The notes beneath the pieces were generated by a model that was not told where the DNA came from, did not search any database, and was given only the letters and a program-made list of their open reading frames with translations. This document shows positions 22,881-31,035 of a DNA stretch of 64,000 nt, piece after piece. Each line of letters starts with the position of its first letter. Within the stretch, counting starts at the first letter, position 1. The position numbers and the translations under genes were made by a program. The stretch is from Paludibacteraceae bacterium (GTDB taxonomy: Bacteria > Bacteroidota > Bacteroidia > Bacteroidales > Paludibacteraceae): contig JAFYSK010000003.1 of assembly GCA_017559385.1 (NCBI GenBank), forward strand, positions 1 through 64,000, in the 5' to 3' direction.

Positions 22881-24881
22881 ATGCAATACGACATGCAAAA
22901 ACTCGGGCGAATGACGCTCGAACAATTAACTGAGATTGCAAAAACATTCGACATCAAAGTGCGTAAGGACGCATCTTTGCAATCTATCATCTACGACATC
23001 CTAGACGCACAAGCTGACCGCCGCGGCGCAGAAGTACAAGCCAAAGAGGATGCGAAACAAGCCAAAAACGAAGAGAAAAAACGCGGTAAACGTCAACGTA
23101 TACAGTCTGCTCCTACCAAAGTCAACACCGACAACCTAAAAAGCAATCGCGTAATGGCTACTGTAGGCAACGAGCAAGAGACACTAGGACAAATCAAGGA
23201 GGAACAAGCTAAACAACCTGTTCCAAAACCTGTGGTATCTGCGCAACAACCTAATATTTTCGACGCACCACTGAGCACACCTGAGCGTGAAGCCGAGGAT
23301 ACTATTGTGGACACCAAGCCTAGCACCGAGCACAACAAGGCCATCAATCAGGGCAAGACCGAAGCCAAAAAGGAGACTAAAAACGACACCAGCACTCCTA
23401 TAGAGGAAAACAAAGAGGCAAAAAAGAGCAAAAAAAGAGGTCGACCTAAGAAAGGCAGTGAGGCGGTCAAAGAGAGCGAACCGGTAAACAACGAAGAAGC
23501 AGCAACAAACAGTGAACCTGCAAAAAACAACGAAGCGGCTAAAGCCAACGAAGCGGTAAACACCAAAACTCCGAAGAAGCCCATTGAGACACCCGAAGAG
23601 AAAAAAGCACGTCTTGATGCACGCATCGCACAAATAACCAAGCAAATAGCTATACGAGAAGAACAACTGGCCAACGGCGAAGATGTAACACCTATACCTG
23701 CTCCTACTCAACAAAAAAACGAGGAAGAAGTCATTGAAAAAGGCATTGAAGCCTTTGGCAACACCATAGTAGCCGTAGGAACACTAGAGTGCGCACCAGA
23801 TGGATACGGATTCCTACGCAGTGCTGACTACAACTATATCTCGTCACCAGACGATATCTATGTATCGCAACAACAAATCCGTCAATACAGCCTAAAGACT
23901 GGCGACACCGTAGAGTGCACCATCCGTCCACCTAGAGATACCGACAAGTACTTCCCAATGAAAGAAGTGCTACGCATCAACGGCATCTCGCCTGCACAAG
24001 CCAAAGAGCGCATCGCCTTTGAGAACCTCACACCACTATTCCCTGACGAGAAATTCCAACTATGCAAAGGCGATAAGTCTGACCCAATATCTACTAGAAT
24101 CATTGACCTATTTGCTCCTATCGGCAAAGGACAACGCGGACTAATCGTAGCGCAACCTAAAACCGGTAAAACCGTACTGCTCAAGCAAATAGCCAATGCC
24201 ATCGCAGCTAATCACCCAGAGGTATACATGATCATTTTGCTCATCGACGAGCGCCCAGAGGAGGTAACCGACATGGCACGCTCCGTAAACGCCGAGGTGA
24301 TTGCATCTACCTTTGACGAACCAGCAGAAAACCATGTTAAGGTGGCCAATATCGTACACGAGAAAGCAAAACGATTGGTAGAATGTGGCCACGATGTGGT
24401 AATCCTACTAGATAGTATCACACGCCTTGCACGCGCATACAACACCGTCGCACCAGCCAGTGGTAAAGTGCTTTCAGGTGGTGTTGAAGCACAAGCATTG
24501 CACAAGCCTAAACGCTTCTTCGGTGCTGCGCGTAACATCGAAAACGGTGGTAGCTTGACCATCATCGCCACAGCCCTAACCGAAACAGGTAGCAAGATGG
24601 ATGATGTGATCTTTGAGGAGTTTAAGGGTACAGGTAATATGGAACTACAACTTGACCGCAAACTCAGCAACAAACGCATCTTCCCTGCTGTGGATATACC
24701 TGCATCATCAACCCGTCGCGATGACCTACTACTGCCTAGCGAAGTATTAAGTCGCATGTGGATGATTCGCAAGATGCTCAGCGATATGAATAGCGTAGAA
24801 GCCATGGAGAAACTAAAAACTTACATGGAACGCACCGAGGACAACGACGAGTTCCTAGCTGCCGTAAACGGATTGAGATAA
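22881..24881 (+). CDS. rho: Transcription termination factor Rho with long disordered insertion
   Basis: Rho is the hexameric RNA helicase that ends transcription. The start at 22,881 ([16 protein letters not shown]) begins the Rho_N domain, residues 1-45; an earlier in-frame Met lies upstream of the promoter and is rejected. Residues ~50-280 are a Lys/Glu/Asn/Ala-rich, presumably disordered insertion. The cold-shock RNA-binding domain follows (~285-360, '[20 protein letters not shown]'), then the ATPase with Walker A '[13 protein letters not shown]' near 425 and '[20 protein letters not shown]'. The total of 666 residues is far above the ~420 of E. coli Rho. Such insertions are known in Bacteroidota Rho; in Bacteroides thetaiotaomicron the insertion has been linked to condensate formation. 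Confidence 0.97.
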   Translation: MQYDMQKLGRMTLEQLTEIAKTFDIKVRKDASLQSIIYDILDAQADRRGAEVQAKEDAKQAKNEEKKRGKRQRIQSAPTKVNTDNLKSNRVMATVGNEQETLGQIKEEQAKQPVPKPVVSAQQPNIFDAPLSTPEREAEDTIVDTKPSTEHNKAINQGKTEAKKETKNDTSTPIEENKEAKKSKKRGRPKKGSEAVKESEPVNNEEAATNSEPAKNNEAAKANEAVNTKTPKKPIETPEEKKARLDARIAQITKQIAIREEQLANGEDVTPIPAPTQQKNEEEVIEKGIEAFGNTIVAVGTLECAPDGYGFLRSADYNYISSPDDIYVSQQQIRQYSLKTGDTVECTIRPPRDTDKYFPMKEVLRINGISPAQAKERIAFENLTPLFPDEKFQLCKGDKSDPISTRIIDLFAPIGKGQRGLIVAQPKTGKTVLLKQIANAIAANHPEVYMIILLIDERPEEVTDMARSVNAEVIASTFDEPAENHVKVANIVHEKAKRLVECGHDVVILLDSITRLARAYNTVAPASGKVLSGGVEAQALHKPKRFFGAARNIENGGSLTIIATALTETGSKMDDVIFEEFKGTGNMELQLDRKLSNKRIFPAVDIPASSTRRDDLLLPSEVLSRMWMIRKMLSDMNSVEAMEKLKTYMERTEDNDEFLAAVNGLR

Positions 24882-24915
24882 AGGAGTTTTAGGAGTTTTA
24901 AAGGTTTTAAGGGGT
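24882..24915. repeat. GGAGTTTTA short tandem repeat
   Basis: Three to four ~10-bp units (AGGAGTTTT, AGGAGTTTTA, AAGGTTTTAA) fill the rho-aroQ gap and run to the aroQ start. Similar units occur at 37,427-37,476. Confidence 0.6.
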
Positions 24916-24918
24916 GGT

Positions 24919-25371
24919 ATGAAAATAGTAATTATCAATGGGCCAAACTTGAATATGCTGGGCAAAAGAGAGCCTAGCATCTACGGCACACGCTCCATGG
25001 AGCAAGTGCTGGTGGATATTCAACGCGCCCATATGGATATACATCTACACTATCTACAATCTAACCACGAGGGCGACCTGATAGACTGGATACAAAACTA
25101 TGGGATTGAGGCGATGAGGCAAGAAGGCGATGAGGCGACAGGCATCGTACTAAATGCCGGAGGATATACCCACACTAGCGTAGCACTGAGAGACGCAGTG
25201 GCATGCGCTGAGATACCCGTGGTAGAAGTACATATATCTGACATCACTCAACGTGAGGATTTTAGACGCATCAGCCTACTCAAAGAAGTATGTGCTCATA
25301 GCATCATTGGGCACGGCACCAATGGATACCTAGAAGCAGTAGAGTGGATAATGGAGAGAGTTGAGAGTTGA
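24919..25371 (+). CDS. aroQ: 3-dehydroquinate dehydratase, type II
   Basis: AroQ dehydrates 3-dehydroquinate in the shikimate pathway. The 150-residue protein opens with 'IINGPNLNMLGKREPSIYG', including the catalytic Tyr loop. It has 'SNHEGDLIDWIQ' near 49-60, 'NAGGYTHTSVALRDA' (catalytic His) near 79-93 and 'EVHISDI' near 103. Two features are repeat-derived: residues ~64-75 (GIEAMRQEGDEA) are coded by AGGCGATGAGGC units, and the terminal RVES plus stop come from the AGAGTTG heptad, exactly as in FtsY. The length is at the upper end for the family. It lies between rho and porT. Confidence 0.95.
   Translation: MKIVIINGPNLNMLGKREPSIYGTRSMEQVLVDIQRAHMDIHLHYLQSNHEGDLIDWIQNYGIEAMRQEGDEATGIVLNAGGYTHTSVALRDAVACAEIPVVEVHISDITQREDFRRISLLKEVCAHSIIGHGTNGYLEAVEWIMERVES
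25107..25143 (+). repeat. AGGCGATGAGGC repeat inside aroQ
   Basis: GAGGCGATGAGGCAAGAAGG followed by CGATGAGGCGACAGG resembles the intergenic string at 22,704-22,722. It encodes about a dozen residues in the loop after 'LIDWIQ', where the family tolerates length variation. Confidence 0.6.
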
Positions 25372-25391
25372 GAGAATAACATTATTATAAC

Positions 25392-26153
25392 ATGAGAAAC
25401 AAACTAGTGAAATATACGCTATGCGTCATAGCAATGCTTGCCTTGGGCAAAGCCCATGCACAAAACAACCCTTATGTGGACGACAAGTTGATACACTTCG
25501 GATTCTTCATGGGAATAGATATGCTATCCTACAATATCCAAGAGAACGATGCCGAAACACAAGCGAACATGCCCAAATACGACGGAAATGTATATCACCC
25601 TAGAACGATGTCAGTGGGACCAGGGTTTGATGTGGGTTTTATTGCAGACTTGCGTCTCTCTAAACATCTGAACCTGCGATTCACTCCATCATTGAGTTTT
25701 GGAGAACGCAGCGTGACATATACCAGTTACACCAAGGCTGACTCGCTCATAGGAATTCTAAACGATGGTGCACGCAACAAACCAAGCATCTTAACCATAC
25801 CCGTAAGCATCCCAATATACCTAAAATGGTCTGCCGAGCGGCAAGCCAACTACCGTCCGTATGTGATAGTAGGTGGTGGTGTGCAAGTGGAATGCTTCAG
25901 AGACAAGGAAAAAGTCATACTACACAAGCCATTTGACGCTTTCGTTTCAGCTGGTTTTGGCTGCGATTTCTACTTTAGATGGTTCAAACTGTGTCCTGAG
26001 ATCAAGTACCAAATTGGTTTCTTAGATGCCCATACGCCAACTAGTGCAATGGAAGAAGAGTCATGGCAGTTGAACGAACAAAAATATTTCTACAGCGATG
26101 CCATCAAGAAAATGACGCATCAAAAGCTATCCATCGTTTTTAACTTTGAATGA
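25392..26153 (+). CDS. porT: T9SS component PorT, outer-membrane beta-barrel
   Basis: The 253-residue protein has a signal peptide (LVKYTLCVIAMLALGKAHA) and then 'DDKLIHFGFFMGIDML', the typical opening of mature PorT. Alternating amphipathic strands follow, with 'GPGFDVGFIADLRLSKHLNLRFTP', 'IPIYLKW' and 'FGCDFYFRWFKLCPEIKY', consistent with an eight-stranded barrel. PorT is required for type IX secretion; its exact mechanism is not settled. The stop overlaps the start of the next lipoprotein gene (ATGA), indicating co-translation. Its presence fits the T9SS-sorted proteins elsewhere in the window. Confidence 0.88.
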   Translation: MRNKLVKYTLCVIAMLALGKAHAQNNPYVDDKLIHFGFFMGIDMLSYNIQENDAETQANMPKYDGNVYHPRTMSVGPGFDVGFIADLRLSKHLNLRFTPSLSFGERSVTYTSYTKADSLIGILNDGARNKPSILTIPVSIPIYLKWSAERQANYRPYVIVGGGVQVECFRDKEKVILHKPFDAFVSAGFGCDFYFRWFKLCPEIKYQIGFLDAHTPTSAMEEESWQLNEQKYFYSDAIKKMTHQKLSIVFNFE

Positions 26154-27622
26154 TGAATTGGATTAAAAAGATATCAACCATTCCAGTGGCAATACTGCTA
26201 GCAGCAGCATTGCATTTAACTGCATGTCAACCAGATATTTTGTCCGACGATCCCAACCTGAGATTGAGTTTCTCAAAAGACACATTGCTATTTGACACCG
26301 TATTCACCACAATGGGTTCATCCACACGCACCATCATGGTATATAACCCCAACAAGAATGCAGTCAACATAGAGCGAGTAAGCATGAAGGATGGTAAGAA
26401 CTTCCGCATCAATCTGGATGGCGAGAACAACCACGATTTGCTGCGAGATATCACCCTGAGAGGAGGCGACAGTTTGTTCCTGTTCGTCAAAGCATACATA
26501 GACCCTCAGAAAGAAGATTCGCCTGTATTCATAGAAGACAAAATTGCCTTTCGCGTGAACGGCAACACTCAAGAAATCACCTTGCAAGCCTACGGACAAA
26601 ATGTAGAGAAAATACAAGGCAAACAGGGACTAAAAATATACCAAGACCTGACATTAACTAGCCAAAAACCATACTTAGTATACGATACCGTAGTCATAGC
26701 TGGCGACCTACAAGTTCAAGCAGGAACAACCATCTATATGCACACAGGAGCACTTATCCATGTGTACGGCAACATGACCGCGATCGGCACCAAAGATCAG
26801 CCAATCATCTTCCGAGGAGATAGAACAGATATGCTCTTTGACTCGGTACCATATCGCGTGGCATCTGGGCAATGGGATGGTATCTATCTACTACACGATG
26901 GAGAAAGCGCATCGCCCACATATACAATGGATTATATAGAAATACTATCCGGCAGTGTAGGCTTGTATGCCTACTCTACCAATAAAGATCAGTGCCCACA
27001 ACTATCCTTGAAAAACAGTCGCATACACAACCACTCCATCTACGGACTGATATTGCAAAATATCGACGCACAAGTAGTTAACTGCGAGATCAGCAACTGC
27101 GCATCTTACTGCGTATATCTAGCAGGCGGAACACATGAGTTTACACACAATACCATAGCAGCATACTATGGTTATCCATATACCAACATCAATATCCATA
27201 CCAATATCCTGCCGGAAGATGTAGCTGCCGTATATATCAACAATCTGAGCAAGAACATGGCCAAAACCATCAGCTCGTTTAACAACTGCATCATCACGGG
27301 TGGTAGAAAAAACAATATAGTGGTAGCGACACCACTGCCAGACTACTACGAAGGACAGTTTGTGGGCAATTATATGCGTGCTGACTCACTAGCTGGCGCG
27401 TTTGCGCAAAACAATGTATATGCAAGCGATTCCGACACCTTGGTATTCAAAAACATCTACTACGAACTTAGGAAATATCACTACTACGATTTTCACTTAG
27501 ATTCGCTATCTCCAGCACGCGGTGTAGCCGACAGCACAGTAAGCTTATCCTACCCAATCGACCGAGCAGGCAACACCCGCAAACGCCGTGCGGATGCAGG
27601 ATGTTATGAATATGTGGAATAG
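26150..27622 (+). CDS. Lipoprotein with right-handed beta-helix, porT partner gene
   Basis: The 490-residue protein has a lipoprotein signal with lipobox 'LTAC' near residue 26. Residues ~30-140 form an Ig-like region ('LRLSFSKDTLLFDTVFTTMGSSTRTIMVYNP', shown here as a motif class only: SKDTLLFDTVFTTMG). Residues ~180-430 show parallel beta-helix signatures ('GTTIYMHTGALIHVYGN', 'IHNHSIYGLILQNI', 'NCEISNCASYCVYLAGG'). The end 'DRAGNTRKRRADAGCYEY' is typical of Bacteroidota beta-helix lipoproteins. The ATGA overlap with porT suggests an outer-membrane role connected to secretion, but the function is unknown. Two consecutive ATGs could serve as start. Confidence 0.85.
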   Translation: MMNWIKKISTIPVAILLAAALHLTACQPDILSDDPNLRLSFSKDTLLFDTVFTTMGSSTRTIMVYNPNKNAVNIERVSMKDGKNFRINLDGENNHDLLRDITLRGGDSLFLFVKAYIDPQKEDSPVFIEDKIAFRVNGNTQEITLQAYGQNVEKIQGKQGLKIYQDLTLTSQKPYLVYDTVVIAGDLQVQAGTTIYMHTGALIHVYGNMTAIGTKDQPIIFRGDRTDMLFDSVPYRVASGQWDGIYLLHDGESASPTYTMDYIEILSGSVGLYAYSTNKDQCPQLSLKNSRIHNHSIYGLILQNIDAQVVNCEISNCASYCVYLAGGTHEFTHNTIAAYYGYPYTNINIHTNILPEDVAAVYINNLSKNMAKTISSFNNCIITGGRKNNIVVATPLPDYYEGQFVGNYMRADSLAGAFAQNNVYASDSDTLVFKNIYYELRKYHYYDFHLDSLSPARGVADSTVSLSYPIDRAGNTRKRRADAGCYEYVE

Positions 27623-27650
27623 ACCATAGGTTAAAGGTTAAAGGCTAGAG

Positions 27651-27666
27651 GCAATTTGTAAATTGC
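27651..27666. other. Small hairpin after the lipoprotein gene
   Basis: GCAATTT-gt-AAATTGC, 29 bp after the stop. The loop is too small and there is no T run directly after it, so a terminator role is weak. Confidence 0.3.
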
Positions 27667-27705
27667 ACAATTATAGGTGTTTTTATTCAAAAAACACAAT
27701 TTCTC

Positions 27706-27736
27706 TTGTATAAATCAAAAAAAAGTTGTATCTTTG
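27706..27736 (+). promoter_or_regulatory. Bacteroidota-type promoter for bcp
   Basis: TATCTTTG (27,729-27,736) with a TTG at 27,706-27,708. Spacing is slightly long (20 bp between the G and the TA). The bcp start codon is at 27,764. Confidence 0.6.
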
Positions 27737-27763
27737 CGCAGTAATTTATAAAGTGCAAAGACT

Positions 27764-28210
27764 ATGCTTGTTATAGGTAATCAAATGCCAGCTTTCAGTC
27801 TGGCCGATCAAAATGGAAATATTGTGACTGATCAACAGCTGTTGGGTCAGAAAACCGTCATCTATTTTTATCCAAAAGATAGCACCCCAGGCTGCACGGC
27901 AGAGGCATGCAACCTGCGCGATAACCACGAGCGCATGCTGGCCGCAGGCTACCGCGTGATAGGTGTAAGCAAAGATAGTCAAAAATCACACCAAAACTTC
28001 ATAGCTAAAAACAATCTGCCATTCACCCTATTATCAGATCCTAGCACCGAAATGATACAGGCCTTTGGCGCATGGGGTGAGAAGAAGATGTGTGGCAAAG
28101 TTAGCATTGGCACCTTGCGCAAGACATTCGTTTTTAATGAGCAAGGCCAGCTGACACAAGTGATTGAGAAAGTAGATACCAAAAATCATGCTAGTCAGAT
28201 TTTGGTTTAA
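27764..28210 (+). CDS. bcp: Thioredoxin-dependent peroxiredoxin (BCP/PrxQ)
   Basis: The enzyme reduces H2O2 and organic peroxides with thioredoxin as donor. The 148-residue protein has the AhpC/TSA fold opening 'GNQMPAFSLADQNGN' and the catalytic segment 'YPKDSTPGCTAEACNLRD' near 37-54, with the peroxidatic Cys and a resolving Cys five residues later, the atypical two-Cys PrxQ arrangement. 'GVSKDSQKSHQNFI' and 'LLSDP' follow. Length is normal. It has its own promoter and precedes nadC. Confidence 0.95.
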   Translation: MLVIGNQMPAFSLADQNGNIVTDQQLLGQKTVIYFYPKDSTPGCTAEACNLRDNHERMLAAGYRVIGVSKDSQKSHQNFIAKNNLPFTLLSDPSTEMIQAFGAWGEKKMCGKVSIGTLRKTFVFNEQGQLTQVIEKVDTKNHASQILV

Positions 28211-28222
28211 GGTTGAAGGTGG

Positions 28223-28253
28223 GAGTTGAGAGTTGAGAGTTGAATGTTGAAAG
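28223..28253 (+). repeat. AGAGTTG heptads running into nadC start context
   Basis: GAGTTGAGAGTTGAGAGTTG leads into AATGTTGAAAGT. The same junction, GAGAGTTGAATGTTGAAAGT, occurs at 36,329-36,348 at the start of the BASS transporter gene, where it supplies the ATG. Confidence 0.7.
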
Positions 28254-28270
28254 TTAAAGTAAAAGATTAT

Positions 28271-29137
28271 ATGGATACAAAAGAATTACAAAAACTCATA
28301 GCAGTTTGGTTTGAAGAAGATATTCGTGATGGCGACCATACATCACTAAGTTGCATCCCTGAGACAGAGATGGGTTGCCAACAACTGATCGTGAAAGAAG
28401 AAGGTATCATAGCCGGTATAGAAGTAGCTAAACAAATCATAGCCTACTTCGATCCAGAGTGCCGCGTTGAGCAGTTGCTGGAGGATGGCGCACATGTCAA
28501 GCCAGGTGATATAGCCTTCCGCGTGTATGGCAAGGAACTTAGCCTACTACAAATAGAGCGCACCATGCTAAATATCATGCAGCGCATGTCAGGTGTAGCC
28601 ACCACCGCACATCGTTACCAAAGTCTTATCGCAGACACCAACTGTCATGTATTGGATACCCGCAAGACTACTCCTGGCTTGCGCTACTTGGAGAAAGAAG
28701 CAGTATTGATAGGTGGAGGTATGAATCACCGTATTGGTCTATTCGATATGATCCTGCTGAAAGACAACCATGTGGACTTTGCAGGTGGTATCACAGCCGC
28801 ACTCACGCGAGCTAAAAACTACTGCCAAGAAAAAGGCAAAGATCTCCGCATAGAAATTGAAACTCGCAGCGAAGATGAAATCCGCGAAGCATTGGCTACC
28901 AATATCCCAGATAGAATCATGCTAGACAACTTCACACCAGAGCGTACCAAAGGTGCTGTTGAGATAATTCGCGCATGGGAGAAGGAGAACGGCAAACACA
29001 TTGAGATTGAGTCGAGTGGCGGCATCACCATAGATACCCTACACGACTATGCAATAACTGGTGTGGACTTTGTGAGCGTAGGCGCATTGACACACTCGGT
29101 TAAGAGCCTAGACATGTCGTTTAAAGCAATGAAATAG
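28271..29137 (+). CDS. nadC: Nicotinate-nucleotide pyrophosphorylase (carboxylating)
   Basis: NadC (QPRTase) makes nicotinate mononucleotide from quinolinate and PRPP in NAD synthesis. From the chosen ATG the protein is 288 residues, close to the usual 280-290. An upstream in-frame ATG at 28,244 inside a repeat would add nine residues (MLKVKVKDY). Motifs: 'EDIRDGDHTS' near 13, 'LDTRKTTPGLRYLEKEAV' near 129-146, 'GGGMNHRIGLFDMILLKDNH' near 148-167, and 'IEIETRSEDEI'. It is probably co-transcribed with bcp and the following peptidase gene (17 bp gap). Confidence 0.95.
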   Translation: MDTKELQKLIAVWFEEDIRDGDHTSLSCIPETEMGCQQLIVKEEGIIAGIEVAKQIIAYFDPECRVEQLLEDGAHVKPGDIAFRVYGKELSLLQIERTMLNIMQRMSGVATTAHRYQSLIADTNCHVLDTRKTTPGLRYLEKEAVLIGGGMNHRIGLFDMILLKDNHVDFAGGITAALTRAKNYCQEKGKDLRIEIETRSEDEIREALATNIPDRIMLDNFTPERTKGAVEIIRAWEKENGKHIEIESSGGITIDTLHDYAITGVDFVSVGALTHSVKSLDMSFKAMK

Positions 29138-29154
29138 TTTAGTGTTTAGAGAAG

Positions 29155-30954
29155 ATGATTAAAGAGCGATTGGCAGCGCTACGAGCGCTAATGCAACAAA
29201 ATAATATTTCTGCATGCATCGTACCAGGTACAGATCCACATGCTAGCGAGTATATGGCTCCACATTGGACAGAGATGTCGTGGATTACAGGTTTCCTAGG
29301 CGAAACCGGTACAGCCGTTATCACCATGGAGCAAGCTTTGCTATGGACAGATAGTCGCTACTACCTACAAGCAGAGGTAGAGCTGCTAGGCACTACCGTA
29401 GAGCTCATGCGTGAAAGTGATATCGACTGCCCTAGCATACCAGAGTGGATTATTAGCAATGGGCAATTGGCAATGGGCAGAGTAGCTGTCAATCCAGAAA
29501 TGTATAGCGTAAATGGCTATCGTGCCCTGAAGTCCGAGCTAGAAGAAGGCGGATTGGAACTCGTATCCATGGATCTAATCTCTCCTCTATGGACCGAAGG
29601 TCGTCCTGCTATACCTACCTCGTTGCTATACGAGTATAGCGAGAAATATGCAGGTGAAAGCGTAAAGAGCAAACTAGAGCGCGTGCGCACCGCACTAAAA
29701 GAGAGAAACTGCCAAGCCTTGGTAGTATCAGCACTCGACGAGATCGGATGGCTACTCAATATCCGCGGCAAGGATGTGGACTACACCCCATGCCTAATTA
29801 GCTATGTAGTAGTAGAGATGAACAAGTGCACATTGTTCGTTGCAGCTAGCAAATTGGACAACGCAGCACAGGCATATCTACAATCTATTGAAGTAGATAT
29901 GATGGACTACGAACAAGTGTTTGCATACCTGCAAGACCTATCTGTAGATAGCATCATGTACGATGGAGGCAAGGTGAACGAAGCATTGTATGAAGCCATC
30001 AATAACCAAGTTAAGAAAGTGAATGTTAGCCCTAGTCCAGTACTGAAGATGCAGAGCGTGAAGAATGCTACTGAGTTGGAGGGCGAGCGCATAGCCATGC
30101 GCAAAGATGCTGTAGCACTGACCAAGTTCTTCTATTGGCTGGAGACCGAAGCGCTACAGACACCACAAACCGAAATCACACTGGCTAAGAAACTAGGTGA
30201 ATATCGCGCTATGGGCGAGAACTATACCGACGATAGTTTCTGCACCATCGCAGGCTGGAAAGGCAATGGCGCCATTGTACACTACCATGCCGAACCAGAG
30301 GCATGCGCTAAGATAGAAGGCGATGGTGTATTGCTACTTGACTCAGGAGGACAATACCTAGATGGTACCACAGATATCACTCGTACTGTTTGGTTAGGCG
30401 ATGCCAATAAGATTCCTGAGGCTGTCAAACGTGATTATACCGTTGTGCTAAAAGGACATATTGCACTGGCCAATGCGCGTTTTCCAAAGGGTACACGCGG
30501 AAATCAGTTGGATGTACTAGCTCGTCAGTTCCTATGGGCTGAGGGCATGACGTATGGTCATGGTACTGGTCATGGTGTAGGCCACTTCATGGGTTGTCAC
30601 GAAGGTCCACAAAACATTCGTACGGACAACAACACCAACCCATTGCAACTAGGCAATATCTGCTCTGACGAACCTGGTATATATCGTACAAATGAATATG
30701 GCATACGCATCGAAAACTTGATAGCTGTGCGTCAGGTAGAGGACTTGCCTGCACACGCTACGGGTGAGACCTTCTACGAGTTTGAGACCCTGACCATATG
30801 CTACTACGACACACGTCTGATTGACATGAGCCGAATGACAGCACAAGAGATAGCATGGATCAATGCATACCACGAGTGGGTATATGCTCAGACCGCCCCT
30901 CAACTGACCGCAGAGCAGGCAGCATGGCTAAAAGAAAAGTGCAAAGCTATCTAA
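29155..30954 (+). CDS. Xaa-Pro aminopeptidase (M24B)
   Basis: This 599-residue enzyme removes N-terminal residues before proline. It has creatinase-like N-terminal and middle domains ('IVPGTDPHASEYMAPHW', 'SALDEIGWLLNIRG') and the metal-binding catalytic domain from ~310: 'LLDSGGQYLDGTTDITRT' (Asp ligands), 'GHGTGHGVGHFMGCHEGPQ' (His), 'CSDEPGIYR' (Glu) and 'GIRIENL' (Glu). The large three-domain form is usual in Bacteroidota. No signal peptide, so it is cytoplasmic. Residues SNGQLAMG near 102 are coded by a GGGCAATTGGCAATGGGC string similar to intergenic repeats. Confidence 0.93.
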   Translation: MIKERLAALRALMQQNNISACIVPGTDPHASEYMAPHWTEMSWITGFLGETGTAVITMEQALLWTDSRYYLQAEVELLGTTVELMRESDIDCPSIPEWIISNGQLAMGRVAVNPEMYSVNGYRALKSELEEGGLELVSMDLISPLWTEGRPAIPTSLLYEYSEKYAGESVKSKLERVRTALKERNCQALVVSALDEIGWLLNIRGKDVDYTPCLISYVVVEMNKCTLFVAASKLDNAAQAYLQSIEVDMMDYEQVFAYLQDLSVDSIMYDGGKVNEALYEAINNQVKKVNVSPSPVLKMQSVKNATELEGERIAMRKDAVALTKFFYWLETEALQTPQTEITLAKKLGEYRAMGENYTDDSFCTIAGWKGNGAIVHYHAEPEACAKIEGDGVLLLDSGGQYLDGTTDITRTVWLGDANKIPEAVKRDYTVVLKGHIALANARFPKGTRGNQLDVLARQFLWAEGMTYGHGTGHGVGHFMGCHEGPQNIRTDNNTNPLQLGNICSDEPGIYRTNEYGIRIENLIAVRQVEDLPAHATGETFYEFETLTICYYDTRLIDMSRMTAQEIAWINAYHEWVYAQTAPQLTAEQAAWLKEKCKAI

Positions 30955-31035
30955 GAAAACAAGGTGACGAGTGTCAACATACCATTACAAATAGCCTAAA
31001 ACAAAAAATAAGGATTTATACAAAACAAAATACAT

